Shown: positions 29,740 through 39,837, numbered from the stretch's first letter. The stretch is 64,000 nucleotides of DNA from an uncultured Bacteroidota bacterium (GCA_902598295.1 CACKBA010000003.1:24544-88543), one strand, 5' to 3'. The notes: generated by a model not told the origin, from the letters alone. Numbers and translations are program-made.

Positions 29740-31116
29740 ATGAATATGTCAAATAAATCAACCAACCCAAAAGGAACTAAAGATTATGGACCAAGTGAAT
29801 TGCTTTCAATAAGATTCATAATAAATAAAATTCGAAACGTTTTTATTTCCTTCGGCTACTCTGAAATAGAGACGCCATCAATTGAAAAAAGAGCGACACT
29901 TTACGAAAAATATGGTGATGAGGGTGATAAATTTATTTTCAATATAATTAACAGTGGGGAAAAGGTAAAAAAAGCTGATATTGAGTCATTATCTGCTGGT
30001 AAATTGAATCAGTTTGTATCATCGATTAGTGAAAAAGGTTTAAGGTTTGATTTGACTGTTCCTTTGGCGCGATTTGTTGCTCAGCACTTTAATAAGATAA
30101 ACTTCCCTTTTAAAAGGTTTCAAATTCAAAAAGTATGGAGATCTGATAGACCTCAGCGAGGAAGGTTTCAAGAGTTTACACAATGTGATGTTGATGCTAT
30201 TGGTTCTAACTCATTCCTACTCGAATTCGAGATGATTCAAATTTATTCTAAGGTTTTCAGAGAATTAGGTTTGAAAGATGTGAAAATCAAAATTAATCAC
30301 CGACAAATTTTAAATTCTATTGCCAATAAAATTGGAATAAGTGATAGTTTCAATGAATTTATAGTCCTGATCGACAAGCGAGATAAGATTGGGTCAGAAA
30401 AACTAAAAAACTTACTTAGAAATGATTTAAACATTAATGATAGTCATATAGATTATCTATTCGAATTATTTGAGTATTCAGGAAAATTTTCTGATTTAAT
30501 AAATAAAATCACAAATGAATTTTCAGACGCATTATCAATCAAAGCAGCTGAAGAAATTAATAAGATTTATGAAATGATGGAAAATTCAGATGAACTAGTT
30601 GAAATCGAATTTGATTTATCTTTAGCTAGAGGTCTGAATTATTATACAGGTATAATTTATGAAGTTGTTGCTCCTGACTCTAATATAGGATCATTGGGTG
30701 GTGGTGGAAGATATTCGGATTTGACAAAATCTTTTGGTGTTGATAACCTACCAGGCATAGGAATATCCTTCGGACTTGAAAGGATTCATTTGTTAATGGA
30801 TGAGAAGAATCTTTTTCCAGAACTAAAGGTACTTTCTAATGATATTCTAATTATCAACTTTGATATTAATTTTATTAATGAAATCAAAAATATAATAGAT
30901 GGTTTAAGATCTCATGGTAGAAATGTATTTGTTTATCCTGATTCAACAAAAGTTTCAAAGCAGTTTTCATTTGCAGATAAGAATAACTTCAATTTTGTAA
31001 TAATTTATGGTCAAGAAGAAAAAGATGGAGATAATATTAAAATAAGATTAATGGATAATGGAGAGGAGAGATTATTCAAGCTCAAAAATTTTATTCAGGA
31101 ATTTTCTAAAATGTAG
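29740..31116 (+). CDS. hisS: histidyl-tRNA synthetase
   Basis: PKGTKDYGPSE, RSDRPQRGRFQEFTQCDVDAIG, ARGLNYYTGIIYE. Confidence 0.95.
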   Translation: MNMSNKSTNPKGTKDYGPSELLSIRFIINKIRNVFISFGYSEIETPSIEKRATLYEKYGDEGDKFIFNIINSGEKVKKADIESLSAGKLNQFVSSISEKGLRFDLTVPLARFVAQHFNKINFPFKRFQIQKVWRSDRPQRGRFQEFTQCDVDAIGSNSFLLEFEMIQIYSKVFRELGLKDVKIKINHRQILNSIANKIGISDSFNEFIVLIDKRDKIGSEKLKNLLRNDLNINDSHIDYLFELFEYSGKFSDLINKITNEFSDALSIKAAEEINKIYEMMENSDELVEIEFDLSLARGLNYYTGIIYEVVAPDSNIGSLGGGGRYSDLTKSFGVDNLPGIGISFGLERIHLLMDEKNLFPELKVLSNDILIINFDINFINEIKNIIDGLRSHGRNVFVYPDSTKVSKQFSFADKNNFNFVIIYGQEEKDGDNIKIRLMDNGEERLFKLKNFIQEFSKM

Positions 31117-31187
31117 CGAGGGGGAGACTTGAACTCCCGACCTCCGGGTTATGAATCCGACGCTCTAACCACCTGAGCTACCTCGCC
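31114..31187 (-). tRNA. tRNA-Met (CAT anticodon), elongator-like
   Basis: Minus strand GGCGAGGTAGCTCAGGTGGTTAGAGCGTCGGATTCATAACCCGGAGGTCGGGAGTTCAAGTCTCCCCCTCGCTA folds as cloverleaf; C11:G24 D-stem pair. Confidence 0.92.
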
Positions 31188-31196
31188 AAAAGTGCT

Positions 31197-31226
31197 CAAA
31201 GATAAAAACAATATAACTACAGTCAA
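31197..31226 (-). promoter_or_regulatory. tRNA-Met promoter: TTG-N19-TATCTTTG, preceded by a T16 tract (31236-31251)
   Basis: -33 TTG (caa 31224-31226), -7 TATCTTTG (31197-31204). Confidence 0.65.
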
Positions 31227-31287
31227 ACACTGTTCAAAAAAAAAAAAAAAATAGTTGATTTTGATTTTTTAGTATTATATTGTCTGT

Positions 31288-31674
31288 ATGTCAGAAAAAA
31301 TTAAATATGAGCTAGAGTTCCCTATTCAAGCATCTCCAAACATGCTTTATCAGTATATCTCATCAGCCTCAAATTTATCCGAATGGTTTGCAGATAATGT
31401 AAACTCCAGAGGAAAGATTTTTTCTTTCTTTTGGGACGGAGTTGAGGAAAAGGCTGAACTAATTTCTTTTAAGAATAACAAGTATGTTCGATTTAAGTGG
31501 TTGGATAATGATGATGATTCTTTTTTTGAAATTAATATTGTGGTTGATGAGCTTACTAAAGACGTTTCACTTGTTGTATTTGATTTTGCCGAAGAAGACG
31601 AGGTAGAGGAGGGAAAAATGCTATGGGAAAGTCAAATTTCTGACCTAAAACAGGTTATTGGATCTTCTCAATAA
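31288..31674 (+). CDS. START-like / AHSA1-type domain protein
   Basis: 128 aa; YELEFPIQASPNMLYQYISSASNLSEWFADNV. Confidence 0.8.
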   Translation: MSEKIKYELEFPIQASPNMLYQYISSASNLSEWFADNVNSRGKIFSFFWDGVEEKAELISFKNNKYVRFKWLDNDDDSFFEINIVVDELTKDVSLVVFDFAEEDEVEEGKMLWESQISDLKQVIGSSQ

Positions 31675-31679
31675 ATTTA

Positions 31680-32510
31680 ATGATTAATTTTAACGGTCAG
31701 CTTACAGAGCAATCATATCAAATTGAAAATAATCGAGGTTTTTTATATGGCGACTCAGTATTTGAATCGATAAGAATAATTGATGGAAAAATATGTTTTT
31801 GGGAGGATCATTATTTTAGATTAATTTCTTCAATGAGAATCCTTAGGATTGATATTCCCGATCATTTTACACCCGATTTTTTTGAGGAAAATATAATGAG
31901 ATTACACAATGTTACTTCAAATAATGCTTGTTCAAGAGTTCGTTTATCAGTTTTTAGAAACTCTGCGGGCAAATACAGACCTTTATCGAATGAATGTAAG
32001 TTTTTGATATCCTGTGAAAATTTGAAATCAAAAAAATTTACAATTAATCAAGGTAACTATAAAGTTGATATTTTTAAAGAATATTACATAGACAAACAAT
32101 TAATTTCCTCAATAAAATCAAATAATAAAATTATAAATGTAATTGCATCCATATATGCAAAAGAGAATCTTTTGGATAATTGTATACTGCTAAATAACGA
32201 CAAAATGGTATGTGAATTTATTAATGCAAATCTATTTTTGATTAAGGATGGTTGTTTTTTAACACCTGATTTGAAGTCGGGTTGTTTAAATGGAGTTATG
32301 CGAAAAAATATTATTAGGATTCTAAAAAAAAATAATATTGAAATAGTTGAGAGGAGTATTCATTCTTATGAATTGATTGATTCGGATGAGATTTTTGGTT
32401 GCAACTCTATCGAAGGAATTTTTTCAATTACAGAATATAGAAAAAATAAATTAAAGTCTGATTTGACTAATAAAATATTATCAATTTTGAATGATCAAGT
32501 TCAATTATAA
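31680..32510 (+). CDS. aminotransferase class IV
   Basis: 276 aa; GDSVFESIRIIDGKICFWEDHYFRL fold-type IV pattern. Confidence 0.85.
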   Translation: MINFNGQLTEQSYQIENNRGFLYGDSVFESIRIIDGKICFWEDHYFRLISSMRILRIDIPDHFTPDFFEENIMRLHNVTSNNACSRVRLSVFRNSAGKYRPLSNECKFLISCENLKSKKFTINQGNYKVDIFKEYYIDKQLISSIKSNNKIINVIASIYAKENLLDNCILLNNDKMVCEFINANLFLIKDGCFLTPDLKSGCLNGVMRKNIIRILKKNNIEIVERSIHSYELIDSDEIFGCNSIEGIFSITEYRKNKLKSDLTNKILSILNDQVQL

Positions 32511-33046
32511 TTTGGGTTTTGCGGTGAGTTTGCCCATATTTTATATTTGTCTCCTAAATTTAAGAGTATTTTTTTCCAAAAATCTTTCTTGCATTTAAAA
32601 ATATCATCTGAACTGAAATTATTTTGAATCAACCATGAATTTTCACTTATTTCACTCTCCAGCTGTTTATGTTCCCAACCTGAATAGCCCATAAAAAATT
32701 TAATATTCCCAATATCAATTTTTTTTTTTCTAATCAGCGATATTAACTTGTCAAAGTCTCTACCCCAATATATTTCATTTGAAACTTTTTCACTGCTACT
32801 TAACATTTTATTTTCTCTGTGTATGAAATGAATAGTATCTACGCTAACAGGGCCTCCGAAGTATATAGGGGCTTTAATATCACTGAACTCTTTGTCTAGA
32901 TCACAAATTTTATAAGAAGATTTTTTATTTATAACAAAGCCAATAGAACCCTCATCATTATCCTTTGTAAGGTAAATTACTGACCTGTTAAATTCTAGAT
33001 CATTGATGAGTGTATAATTTGATATTAATAAGTTTCCCTTTCTCAA
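32501..33046 (-). CDS. YqgE/AlgH family protein
   Basis: GNLLISNYTLINDLEFNRSVIYL, FMGYSGWEHKQLESEI. Confidence 0.9.
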   Translation of the reverse strand: MRKGNLLISNYTLINDLEFNRSVIYLTKDNDEGSIGFVINKKSSYKICDLDKEFSDIKAPIYFGGPVSVDTIHFIHRENKMLSSSEKVSNEIYWGRDFDKLISLIRKKKIDIGNIKFFMGYSGWEHKQLESEISENSWLIQNNFSSDDIFKCKKDFWKKILLNLGDKYKIWANSPQNPNYN

Positions 33047-33975
33047 AAAAATTGTATTTTTTTTCTTTGGATTCCATTAAGAAAATCAAGACCACTTTGC
33101 TCTTTTTTACCCTCAACTTTTATTTTAAAAATATTAATGTATCCATCTTTTACTTTTACCATACAATTTTTATTAATCGATAAAACACAGCCGTTAATAC
33201 CTTTCAGACCTTGTTTAGGAATAAATGACGAATCTAGAATTTTTAATCTAATTTCACTGGATTTTATAGTTGACCATGCTCCTGGGTATGGTGAAAGCCC
33301 TTTAATTAAATTATTAATTTTCCGACCATCAATATCCCATCTAATCCTCGTATTTTTTTTATCAATTTTAGGTGCTTTCAAAAGTTCTGATTTTATTTTA
33401 GATTGTTTTACTGGTTTTAATCCATTCTCAATGCATTCGATTGTATCAATTATAAAACCCGAGCTTAATTTCTTCAATTTTGTATAAAGTGAACCAAAGT
33501 TATCACTCTCAGATATTTTTAATTCTTTTTTCATAATAATATCTCCAGTATCAATACCTTCATTTATATAAAAACTTGTAAGTCCTGTCTTTCTAAGTCC
33601 ATTAATTATAGCCCAGTTAATAGGAGCAGCTCCGCGAAGTTGTGGTAATAAAGATGCGTGTATATTAATGGTCCCCTTACTAGGTATTTCCCAAATGATT
33701 TTCGGTAGTATTTTAAAAGCAACAACAACGAAAAGATCTGCTTTAAAACTTTTTAGACTATTGATAAAAACTTTATCATTAAAAGCAAGCGGCTGCAAGA
33801 GTTTTATACAATTTGAAATACAATATCTTTTAACTGCACTTTCTTTCATCTTTTGACCTCTACCTGCTTTTTTATCTGGTGTTGTGACAACACCACATAA
33901 ATCATGATTTGATTTGTAAATAGAATCAAGACTATCAACAGCAAAATCAGGCGTCCCCATAAAAATAATCCTCAT
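33043..33975 (-). CDS. fmt: methionyl-tRNA formyltransferase
   Basis: MRIIFMGTPDFAVDSL; INIHASLLPQLRGAAPINWAII. Confidence 0.96.
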   Translation of the reverse strand: MRIIFMGTPDFAVDSLDSIYKSNHDLCGVVTTPDKKAGRGQKMKESAVKRYCISNCIKLLQPLAFNDKVFINSLKSFKADLFVVVAFKILPKIIWEIPSKGTINIHASLLPQLRGAAPINWAIINGLRKTGLTSFYINEGIDTGDIIMKKELKISESDNFGSLYTKLKKLSSGFIIDTIECIENGLKPVKQSKIKSELLKAPKIDKKNTRIRWDIDGRKINNLIKGLSPYPGAWSTIKSSEIRLKILDSSFIPKQGLKGINGCVLSINKNCMVKVKDGYINIFKIKVEGKKEQSGLDFLNGIQRKKIQFF

Positions 33976-34502
33976 ATATTGATTCTATTTAATATAAATT
34001 CTACTCTATCATTAACTGATCCAAAAGGTAAACTTATTAATTCAGCATTAAATTGTTTGTATGTTGATACTATACTCTGATGAATCACTTCACATTGATT
34101 AAATGTCTCTTCTCTGATTTCATCATTTACATAGATTTTTTCCCAAGGCTCAGCAATGAAATAAAAATCATATTTAATCGTTTTGGAGAGATTAATTAGT
34201 CTTTCAGGACAATTAATTTTCTTGAATTTAAGATATGCAATGGAATCAATTGGTCCTCTGTCGTAAAATATACTGTCAGTTTTTATTTCTTTTACGTATT
34301 GATTTCTTCTTAGATCAAATAATTTATTTGTAAAATCTATTGGGTTAGAATCAAAATAATTTTTCACACCATCACTTCCACTCGAAAATTTTAATTCTCT
34401 TACAATTTCAGGAAAACAAAAGTATCCTCTGTTCAATAGTTCATTTATTACAGATGTTTTTCCTGTACCTGGACCGCCCGTTATTAAAATTTTAGTAGAC
34501 AT
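33972..34502 (-). CDS. AAA_28-type ATPase
   Basis: Walker A GGPGTGKTS; FYDRGPIDSIAYL. Confidence 0.8.
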   Translation of the reverse strand: MSTKILITGGPGTGKTSVINELLNRGYFCFPEIVRELKFSSGSDGVKNYFDSNPIDFTNKLFDLRRNQYVKEIKTDSIFYDRGPIDSIAYLKFKKINCPERLINLSKTIKYDFYFIAEPWEKIYVNDEIREETFNQCEVIHQSIVSTYKQFNAELISLPFGSVNDRVEFILNRINI

Positions 34503-34544
34503 TAATCTTAAAAATTACGTAAAAATAAAACTATAATTTGTTAG

Positions 34545-34552
34545 TATATTTG
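34545..34552 (+). promoter_or_regulatory. TAnnTTTG -7 box (TATATTTG), 4 nt before GTG start of DUF493 gene
   Basis: Exact motif match. Confidence 0.5.
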
Positions 34553-34556
34553 AATT

Positions 34557-34841
34557 GTGACAAAATCCTCAGAAATTTTTTATAATAACTTGAAACAAAG
34601 TCTAGATGAATGCCATCATTGGCCTACACAATACCTCTTTAAATTTATAGTGGAAAATACTCCGAATAAAAGAGAGCAGTTAATATCATTATTTGATTCA
34701 GAAAATGTTTCTGTAAAAGAGAAAATATCTTCTAACTCAAAATATATTTCATTTTCAATCACTAAAAAGGTTTCATCTGCAGAAAGTGTAATAAAAACAT
34801 ATAAATCAGTTTCTAAAATTGAGGGTATTATATCTCTATAG
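34557..34841 (+). CDS. DUF493 family protein (GTG start)
   Basis: 94 aa; WPTQYLFKFIVENTPNKREQL ... SKNSKYISFSITKK-type pattern. Confidence 0.8.
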   Translation: MTKSSEIFYNNLKQSLDECHHWPTQYLFKFIVENTPNKREQLISLFDSENVSVKEKISSNSKYISFSITKKVSSAESVIKTYKSVSKIEGIISL

Positions 34842-34855
34842 TTAAAAAAATCTAT

Positions 34856-34863
34856 TACTTTTG
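34856..34863 (+). promoter_or_regulatory. TAnnTTTG -7 box (TACTTTTG), 5 nt before DUF4290 ATG
   Basis: Exact motif match. Confidence 0.45.
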
Positions 34864-34868
34864 AAATT

Positions 34869-35507
34869 ATGATAGATTCGTTAGAATATAATAGTGAGAG
34901 AATCGACTTAATTATTCCTGAGTATGGCAGACACATACAAAAGATGGTAAATCAAGCTGTTGAGTGTGAAAATAAGTCAGAGAGGAATAATATGGCTAAG
35001 GCAATAATTGGAGTAATGGGTAATTTAAACCCTCACCTTAGAGATGTTGCAGATTTTCAACATAAACTATGGGATCAATTATTTATAATGTCAGAATTTA
35101 GGTTGGATGTAGACTCACCATTCCCTAAACCTGAAAAAGAATTATTGGAAGAAAAACCAGAAAAGCTAAACTATCCACAAAATTATCCGAAATACAGATT
35201 TTATGGTAATAACATAAAAAAAATGATTGACATAGCTGTTAGTTGGGATCAAGGTGAACTAAAAGATAAATTAATCTATGTCATAGCAAACCACATGAAA
35301 AAATGTTTTCTGACTTGGAATAAGGATACCGTAGATGACAAGGTCATATTTGACCACATGTTTGAACTATCGGATGGTAAAATTAAGTTAGATAGAGATT
35401 CGAAACCTCTAACTGATTCAAAAGATCTAATTATAATGTCTAACAAAAGGTTTACAAAATCTCCAAAAAAAGGGAAAAAGTCCTATCGAAATTATAAAAG
35501 AAAGTAA
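34869..35507 (+). CDS. DUF4290 family protein
   Basis: 212 aa; EYNSERIDLIIPEYGRHIQKMVNQAVECENKSERNNMAKAIIGVMG. Confidence 0.88.
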   Translation: MIDSLEYNSERIDLIIPEYGRHIQKMVNQAVECENKSERNNMAKAIIGVMGNLNPHLRDVADFQHKLWDQLFIMSEFRLDVDSPFPKPEKELLEEKPEKLNYPQNYPKYRFYGNNIKKMIDIAVSWDQGELKDKLIYVIANHMKKCFLTWNKDTVDDKVIFDHMFELSDGKIKLDRDSKPLTDSKDLIIMSNKRFTKSPKKGKKSYRNYKRK

Positions 35508-36817
35508 TGAGCTCTTTTGAAGTAGTTGGAGGAAAAAAACTATCTGGAACAATTTATCCCCAAGGTGCTAAAAATGAAGCACTACAAATAATTTGCGGAG
35601 TACTATTGTCTGACCAAAAAATAACTATCAAAAACGTTCCTGATATAATTGACGTAAATAAATTAATTGATTTATTAAAATCACTAGGAGTTCTAGTGGT
35701 AAAAGTTTCTAAAGGAGTATTTCAATTTCAGTCCAAAAATATTGATTTAGGTTACTTAAACTCTGAAGATTTTGAGTTAAAATGCAAAAGTCTGAGAGGT
35801 TCTATAATGATTGTGGGGCCATTACTGGCCAGGTTTGGCTCAGCTTCCATCCCTAGACCTGGTGGTGATAAGATTGGTAGAAGAAGATTGGATACACATT
35901 TTGAAAATTTAATAAAATTGGGTGGAAAATTTAGTTATGATAAAGAAAATAAGAAATATAAGATTGAAACTAAAAAATTAAAAGGTTGTAAAATTTTATT
36001 AGATCAGCCGTCGGTTACAGGCACTGCAAATATCATTATGGCATCCGTCTTGGCTGAGGGAAAAACAACAATCTACAACGCAGCTTGTGAACCTTACATT
36101 CAGCAATTGTGTTCAATGCTAAGTTCAATGGGGGCATCAATAAGTGGAGTAGGTTCAAATTTATTACATATCGATGGTGTTGATAGATTAAATGGTTGTG
36201 TTCATACAATTCAACCAGATATAATCGAAATTGGAAGTTGGATTGGTCTCGCAGCATTGACTCGAAGTGAATTAAGAATTAAAAATGTTCATGTAGAGTC
36301 CTTGGAACAAATTTTATCAGTTTTCTCTAAAATAGGTGTTAAAACATATATAGAAGGTAATGACATAAAGATTCCCGCTCATAAAAATGGTTATGAAATT
36401 CAGAATAATATTGATGGTAGTGTTCTAACAATTTCCGATGGACCGTGGCCACTTTTTACACCTGACTTAATTAGTATAATTTTGGTTGTTGCTACACAGG
36501 CAAAAGGTAGTGTATTGATTCATCAAAAAATGTTTGAAAGCAGATTGTTTTTTGTAGATAAATTAATTGATATGGGAGCGAAAATTATTTTATGTGACCC
36601 CCACAGAGCTGTTGTTATTGGACATAATTTTAAGTCTAGATTAAAAGCAACTAAGATGTCCTCGCCAGATATACGGGCTGGAATATCATTATTAATCGCT
36701 GCTCTTTCTGCAAAAGGAATTAGTACAATAAATAATGTTGAGCAAATTGATAGGGGATATGAGAATATTGATGAGAGGTTGACTGCAATTGGAGCAAAAA
36801 TAAATAGAGTTATTTAA
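35507..36817 (+). CDS. murA: UDP-N-acetylglucosamine 1-carboxyvinyltransferase
   Basis: 436 aa; GGKKLSGTIYPQGAKNEALQ; MSSPDIRAGISLLIAAL. Confidence 0.95.
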   Translation: MSSFEVVGGKKLSGTIYPQGAKNEALQIICGVLLSDQKITIKNVPDIIDVNKLIDLLKSLGVLVVKVSKGVFQFQSKNIDLGYLNSEDFELKCKSLRGSIMIVGPLLARFGSASIPRPGGDKIGRRRLDTHFENLIKLGGKFSYDKENKKYKIETKKLKGCKILLDQPSVTGTANIIMASVLAEGKTTIYNAACEPYIQQLCSMLSSMGASISGVGSNLLHIDGVDRLNGCVHTIQPDIIEIGSWIGLAALTRSELRIKNVHVESLEQILSVFSKIGVKTYIEGNDIKIPAHKNGYEIQNNIDGSVLTISDGPWPLFTPDLISIILVVATQAKGSVLIHQKMFESRLFFVDKLIDMGAKIILCDPHRAVVIGHNFKSRLKATKMSSPDIRAGISLLIAALSAKGISTINNVEQIDRGYENIDERLTAIGAKINRVI

Positions 36818-37079
36818 ACTTATTATTAGAAATATTTTTTTGTCTACTGCATTTAAATTTTACAAAATCTATTTCTCTATTCTCCCTCAATTTTAGATGT
36901 TTTGTAGTTCTTCCGTTAACTCTTTTCCGCCAAAGTTTAAAACTGGATTTCTTTAAATTGTTTCTCATTAACTTGATAACTTCGCTCTCATCAAAGCCAA
37001 ACTGATTTTTGATTGCCTCAAAGGGTGTTCTGTCTTCCCAAGCCATTTCAATGATACGATCAATTTTTTCAATTTCCAT
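36810..37079 (-). CDS. TIGR03643 family protein
   Basis: 89 aa; DRIIEMAWEDRTPFEAIKNQFGFDESEVIKLMR. Confidence 0.85.
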   Translation of the reverse strand: MEIEKIDRIIEMAWEDRTPFEAIKNQFGFDESEVIKLMRNNLKKSSFKLWRKRVNGRTTKHLKLRENREIDFVKFKCSRQKNISNNKFK

Positions 37080-38548
37080 TATGAAATTGATTTTAAAAAG
37101 TTATCGGAAGTTACGTTGATGGTTTCCTTTTTTTCTGGATTCATTTTATCATAAGTACTTACTAACATTCTCATTCTCGGATTGGTAATAAAAAAATCTC
37201 TTTGATTATTTATGAAATTCCAAAATAAAGAGTCCCAAATTGGACACCATTCCCCTTTTTTATAATTACTCATTTTAAGAACGTAACTACTTCCACTGAT
37301 ATAGGGTTTAGTTGACATCAATCCACCATCAGCAAATTGGCTCATTCCATATACGTTAGGTACCATTACCCAGTCGTATGAGTCAATAAAAAGTTCCATA
37401 AACCACTTATATACATCATCAGGATCAAATTCACATAGAAGCATGAAATTACCTACAATCATCAATCTCTCAATGTGATTTGCATATGCCGAATTGTTTA
37501 TTTTTTTTATTGTGTCGTCAAGTGGTTCAATTCCTGTTGTTCCATCATAAAATGATCTGGGTATTTTTCTTTTGAATCCCCAAAAGTTTTTTGTTCTTTC
37601 TTCTGAACCTTTGGCAATATAAACACCTCTAATAAATTCTCTCCAACCTATAACCTGTCTGATAAATCCTTCACAAGAGTTCAGTCTAATATCATTGTCA
37701 TTATAAAATTTAACCGATTTTTCCATGATTAATTTTGGGTTCAAAAGTCCAGAATTAATAATTGGTGAAAGAACACTATGATTCAGAACAGACTTTTCTT
37801 TAACAACAGCATCTTCATAGGGACCAAATTCATCATATCTTTCAATAAGGAAAGCTTCAAACCAACTATCTGCTGTACTGAAATCATAAGGATAAATTTT
37901 ATCTTTGTTTAATTTTCCAGGATTAAGATTGAAATTTTTTTCTATGTAGCATTTTGCTGATTCATAATCATCATTTGCCTCTACATAATTTATGTTTGGT
38001 GGTGTTTTGTCTTTGGGATATTTTTCACGGTTCATGTCATCATAAGTCCATTTACCTCCCTCAGGTTTCCCCTCTTCCATCAATATGTTGAATTTTAGTC
38101 TCTGGCTTTTGTAAAAACTCGTTTGAAAAAATTTTTTCTTGTCAGCTCTAAAAAAAGAGTACAACTCAATTTTTTTAGTTATAAAAAGTTGATTTTCGTA
38201 TACATTAACTTTTATGTTGTTTTTTGAGCAGGCCTTTATAATTCTTTTTTCTAACCAATTATCTTCGGGATCGTAGATATTTATTGATTTGATAGATTGC
38301 TTTTTATCAAGAAACAACCTTATGTCTGAAATTTCCTCACAACTATCAACATATTCTACATCAATATTTTTTGACTTTAGGAAACTTTCATACTTTTTCA
38401 TTGACATCCTGTGGAAGAGAATTTTTTGTTTGTGAAATTTGAAATGATTAAAAAATAGAAACTCCTCAATAAGAAATGTTTTATTCGAATTGTTGATTAG
38501 TACACCATCTCTGAAAAGTTGATTCGGAAAAATAAGATTTACTTCCAT
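37079..38548 (-). CDS. cryptochrome/photolyase family protein (FeS-BCP/PhrB-like clade)
   Basis: 489 aa; DSYDWVMVPNVYGMSQFADGGLMSTKPYISGSSYVLKMS. Confidence 0.88.
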   Translation of the reverse strand: MEVNLIFPNQLFRDGVLINNSNKTFLIEEFLFFNHFKFHKQKILFHRMSMKKYESFLKSKNIDVEYVDSCEEISDIRLFLDKKQSIKSINIYDPEDNWLEKRIIKACSKNNIKVNVYENQLFITKKIELYSFFRADKKKFFQTSFYKSQRLKFNILMEEGKPEGGKWTYDDMNREKYPKDKTPPNINYVEANDDYESAKCYIEKNFNLNPGKLNKDKIYPYDFSTADSWFEAFLIERYDEFGPYEDAVVKEKSVLNHSVLSPIINSGLLNPKLIMEKSVKFYNDNDIRLNSCEGFIRQVIGWREFIRGVYIAKGSEERTKNFWGFKRKIPRSFYDGTTGIEPLDDTIKKINNSAYANHIERLMIVGNFMLLCEFDPDDVYKWFMELFIDSYDWVMVPNVYGMSQFADGGLMSTKPYISGSSYVLKMSNYKKGEWCPIWDSLFWNFINNQRDFFITNPRMRMLVSTYDKMNPEKKETINVTSDNFLKSIS

Positions 38549-38550
38549 TG

Positions 38551-39837
38551 TTAATTAACAGCCTCTTTGTAAGTTTCAAGGCATCTTTGTCTTGCGAATT
38601 TATGGTCAACAATTGGTTGTTCTTTGTAACCATTTGGAAGCCACTTCTTAACATAGGTTCCAAACTTGTCAAATTTCTTTTGTTGCTCGTAAGGATTAAA
38701 TATTCTAAAGTATGGAGAAGCGTCGACACCGCATCCAGCTACCCACTGCCAATTTCCAACATTACTTGATTGTTCATAATCAAATAACATATCCGAAAAA
38801 TACTTTTCTCCCAATCTCCAATCAATTAAAAGGTGCTTGCAAAGAAAACTAGCAACAACCATCCTAACTCGATTATGCATAAACCCCGTGGAATTTAACT
38901 CATTCATTCCGGCATCTACTATTGGATATCCAGTTTTACCCTCACACCAAAGTTTAAATTCTTCCATATTATTCCTCCATTTAACTCTTTCATATTTTTC
39001 TTTGAATGATGTTTTCGTTGTTTTAGGGAAGTGCCAAAGTATTTGCATAAAAAACTCTCTCCAAATCAATTCTTTTAGGTAGGTTTTATCAATGGCTTTA
39101 TCAGACTTTTTAACTGCTTTTCTAATACTTATATTACCAAATCGAAGAAATACTCCAATTTTGGAGGTTTTGTCAAGATAGGGAAAGTTTCTAGTTTTAT
39201 TGTATTGGTTAATAATTTGTTCTGTAAAACGTAGTTCTGGTGGGTCTATAGTACTTTTACTAAATTTTAATTTGATATCATCATGATTAAAAAAGTCACT
39301 GTTTACCATTCTTTCTAGCAAATTCTCAGACTTATAATTTTTAATTTGTTCTTTAGAAAACTTTTCTAACCATTTTTTTGAATATGGAGTGTATACTACA
39401 TATGGTTTTCCATCATCTTTGGTTACTTCAACTTCTTCAAAAATGACCTGGTCTTTAAAACCCTCAAAGCTTATGGAATTTTTTATTAATAAATTTTTTA
39501 TAGAATTATCTCTTTTTAAAGCATATGGCTCGTAGTCTTTGTTGTAATAAACTTTAGAAATTTTATTATTTCTAATTAATGACTTAAATATTTCTAAGGG
39601 TTTGCCCTTGAATGTGAATATTTTTTTGTTAAGTTTTTTTAAATCTAGATTTAATTTTTCGACTGAATTAAAAATGTGTTTTAGGCGATGATCATTATCA
39701 ATTATCTTATCTGTTATATCACTATCATAAATAAATATTGGTACTACAGAACTGGACTCTTTCAATGCTCTATATAGACCGTGATTATCATCAAGTCTGA
39801 GATCTCTTCGAAACCAAAAAATTATTGAATTTTCCAA
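38551..39837 (-). CDS. phr: deoxyribodipyrimidine photolyase (class I), TTG start
   Basis: MENSIIFWFRRDLRLDDNHGLYRAL; NVGNWQWVAGCGVDASPYFRIFNP. ORF-track start 39873 overlaps the SDR gene. Confidence 0.93.
   Translation of the reverse strand: MENSIIFWFRRDLRLDDNHGLYRALKESSSVVPIFIYDSDITDKIIDNDHRLKHIFNSVEKLNLDLKKLNKKIFTFKGKPLEIFKSLIRNNKISKVYYNKDYEPYALKRDNSIKNLLIKNSISFEGFKDQVIFEEVEVTKDDGKPYVVYTPYSKKWLEKFSKEQIKNYKSENLLERMVNSDFFNHDDIKLKFSKSTIDPPELRFTEQIINQYNKTRNFPYLDKTSKIGVFLRFGNISIRKAVKKSDKAIDKTYLKELIWREFFMQILWHFPKTTKTSFKEKYERVKWRNNMEEFKLWCEGKTGYPIVDAGMNELNSTGFMHNRVRMVVASFLCKHLLIDWRLGEKYFSDMLFDYEQSSNVGNWQWVAGCGVDASPYFRIFNPYEQQKKFDKFGTYVKKWLPNGYKEQPIVDHKFARQRCLETYKEAVN

Noticed and set aside
31236-31251. 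A16 homopolymer as possible slippage or phase-variation tract
   Set aside because: Lies outside coding sequence; better explained as an AT-rich element upstream of the tRNA-Met promoter.
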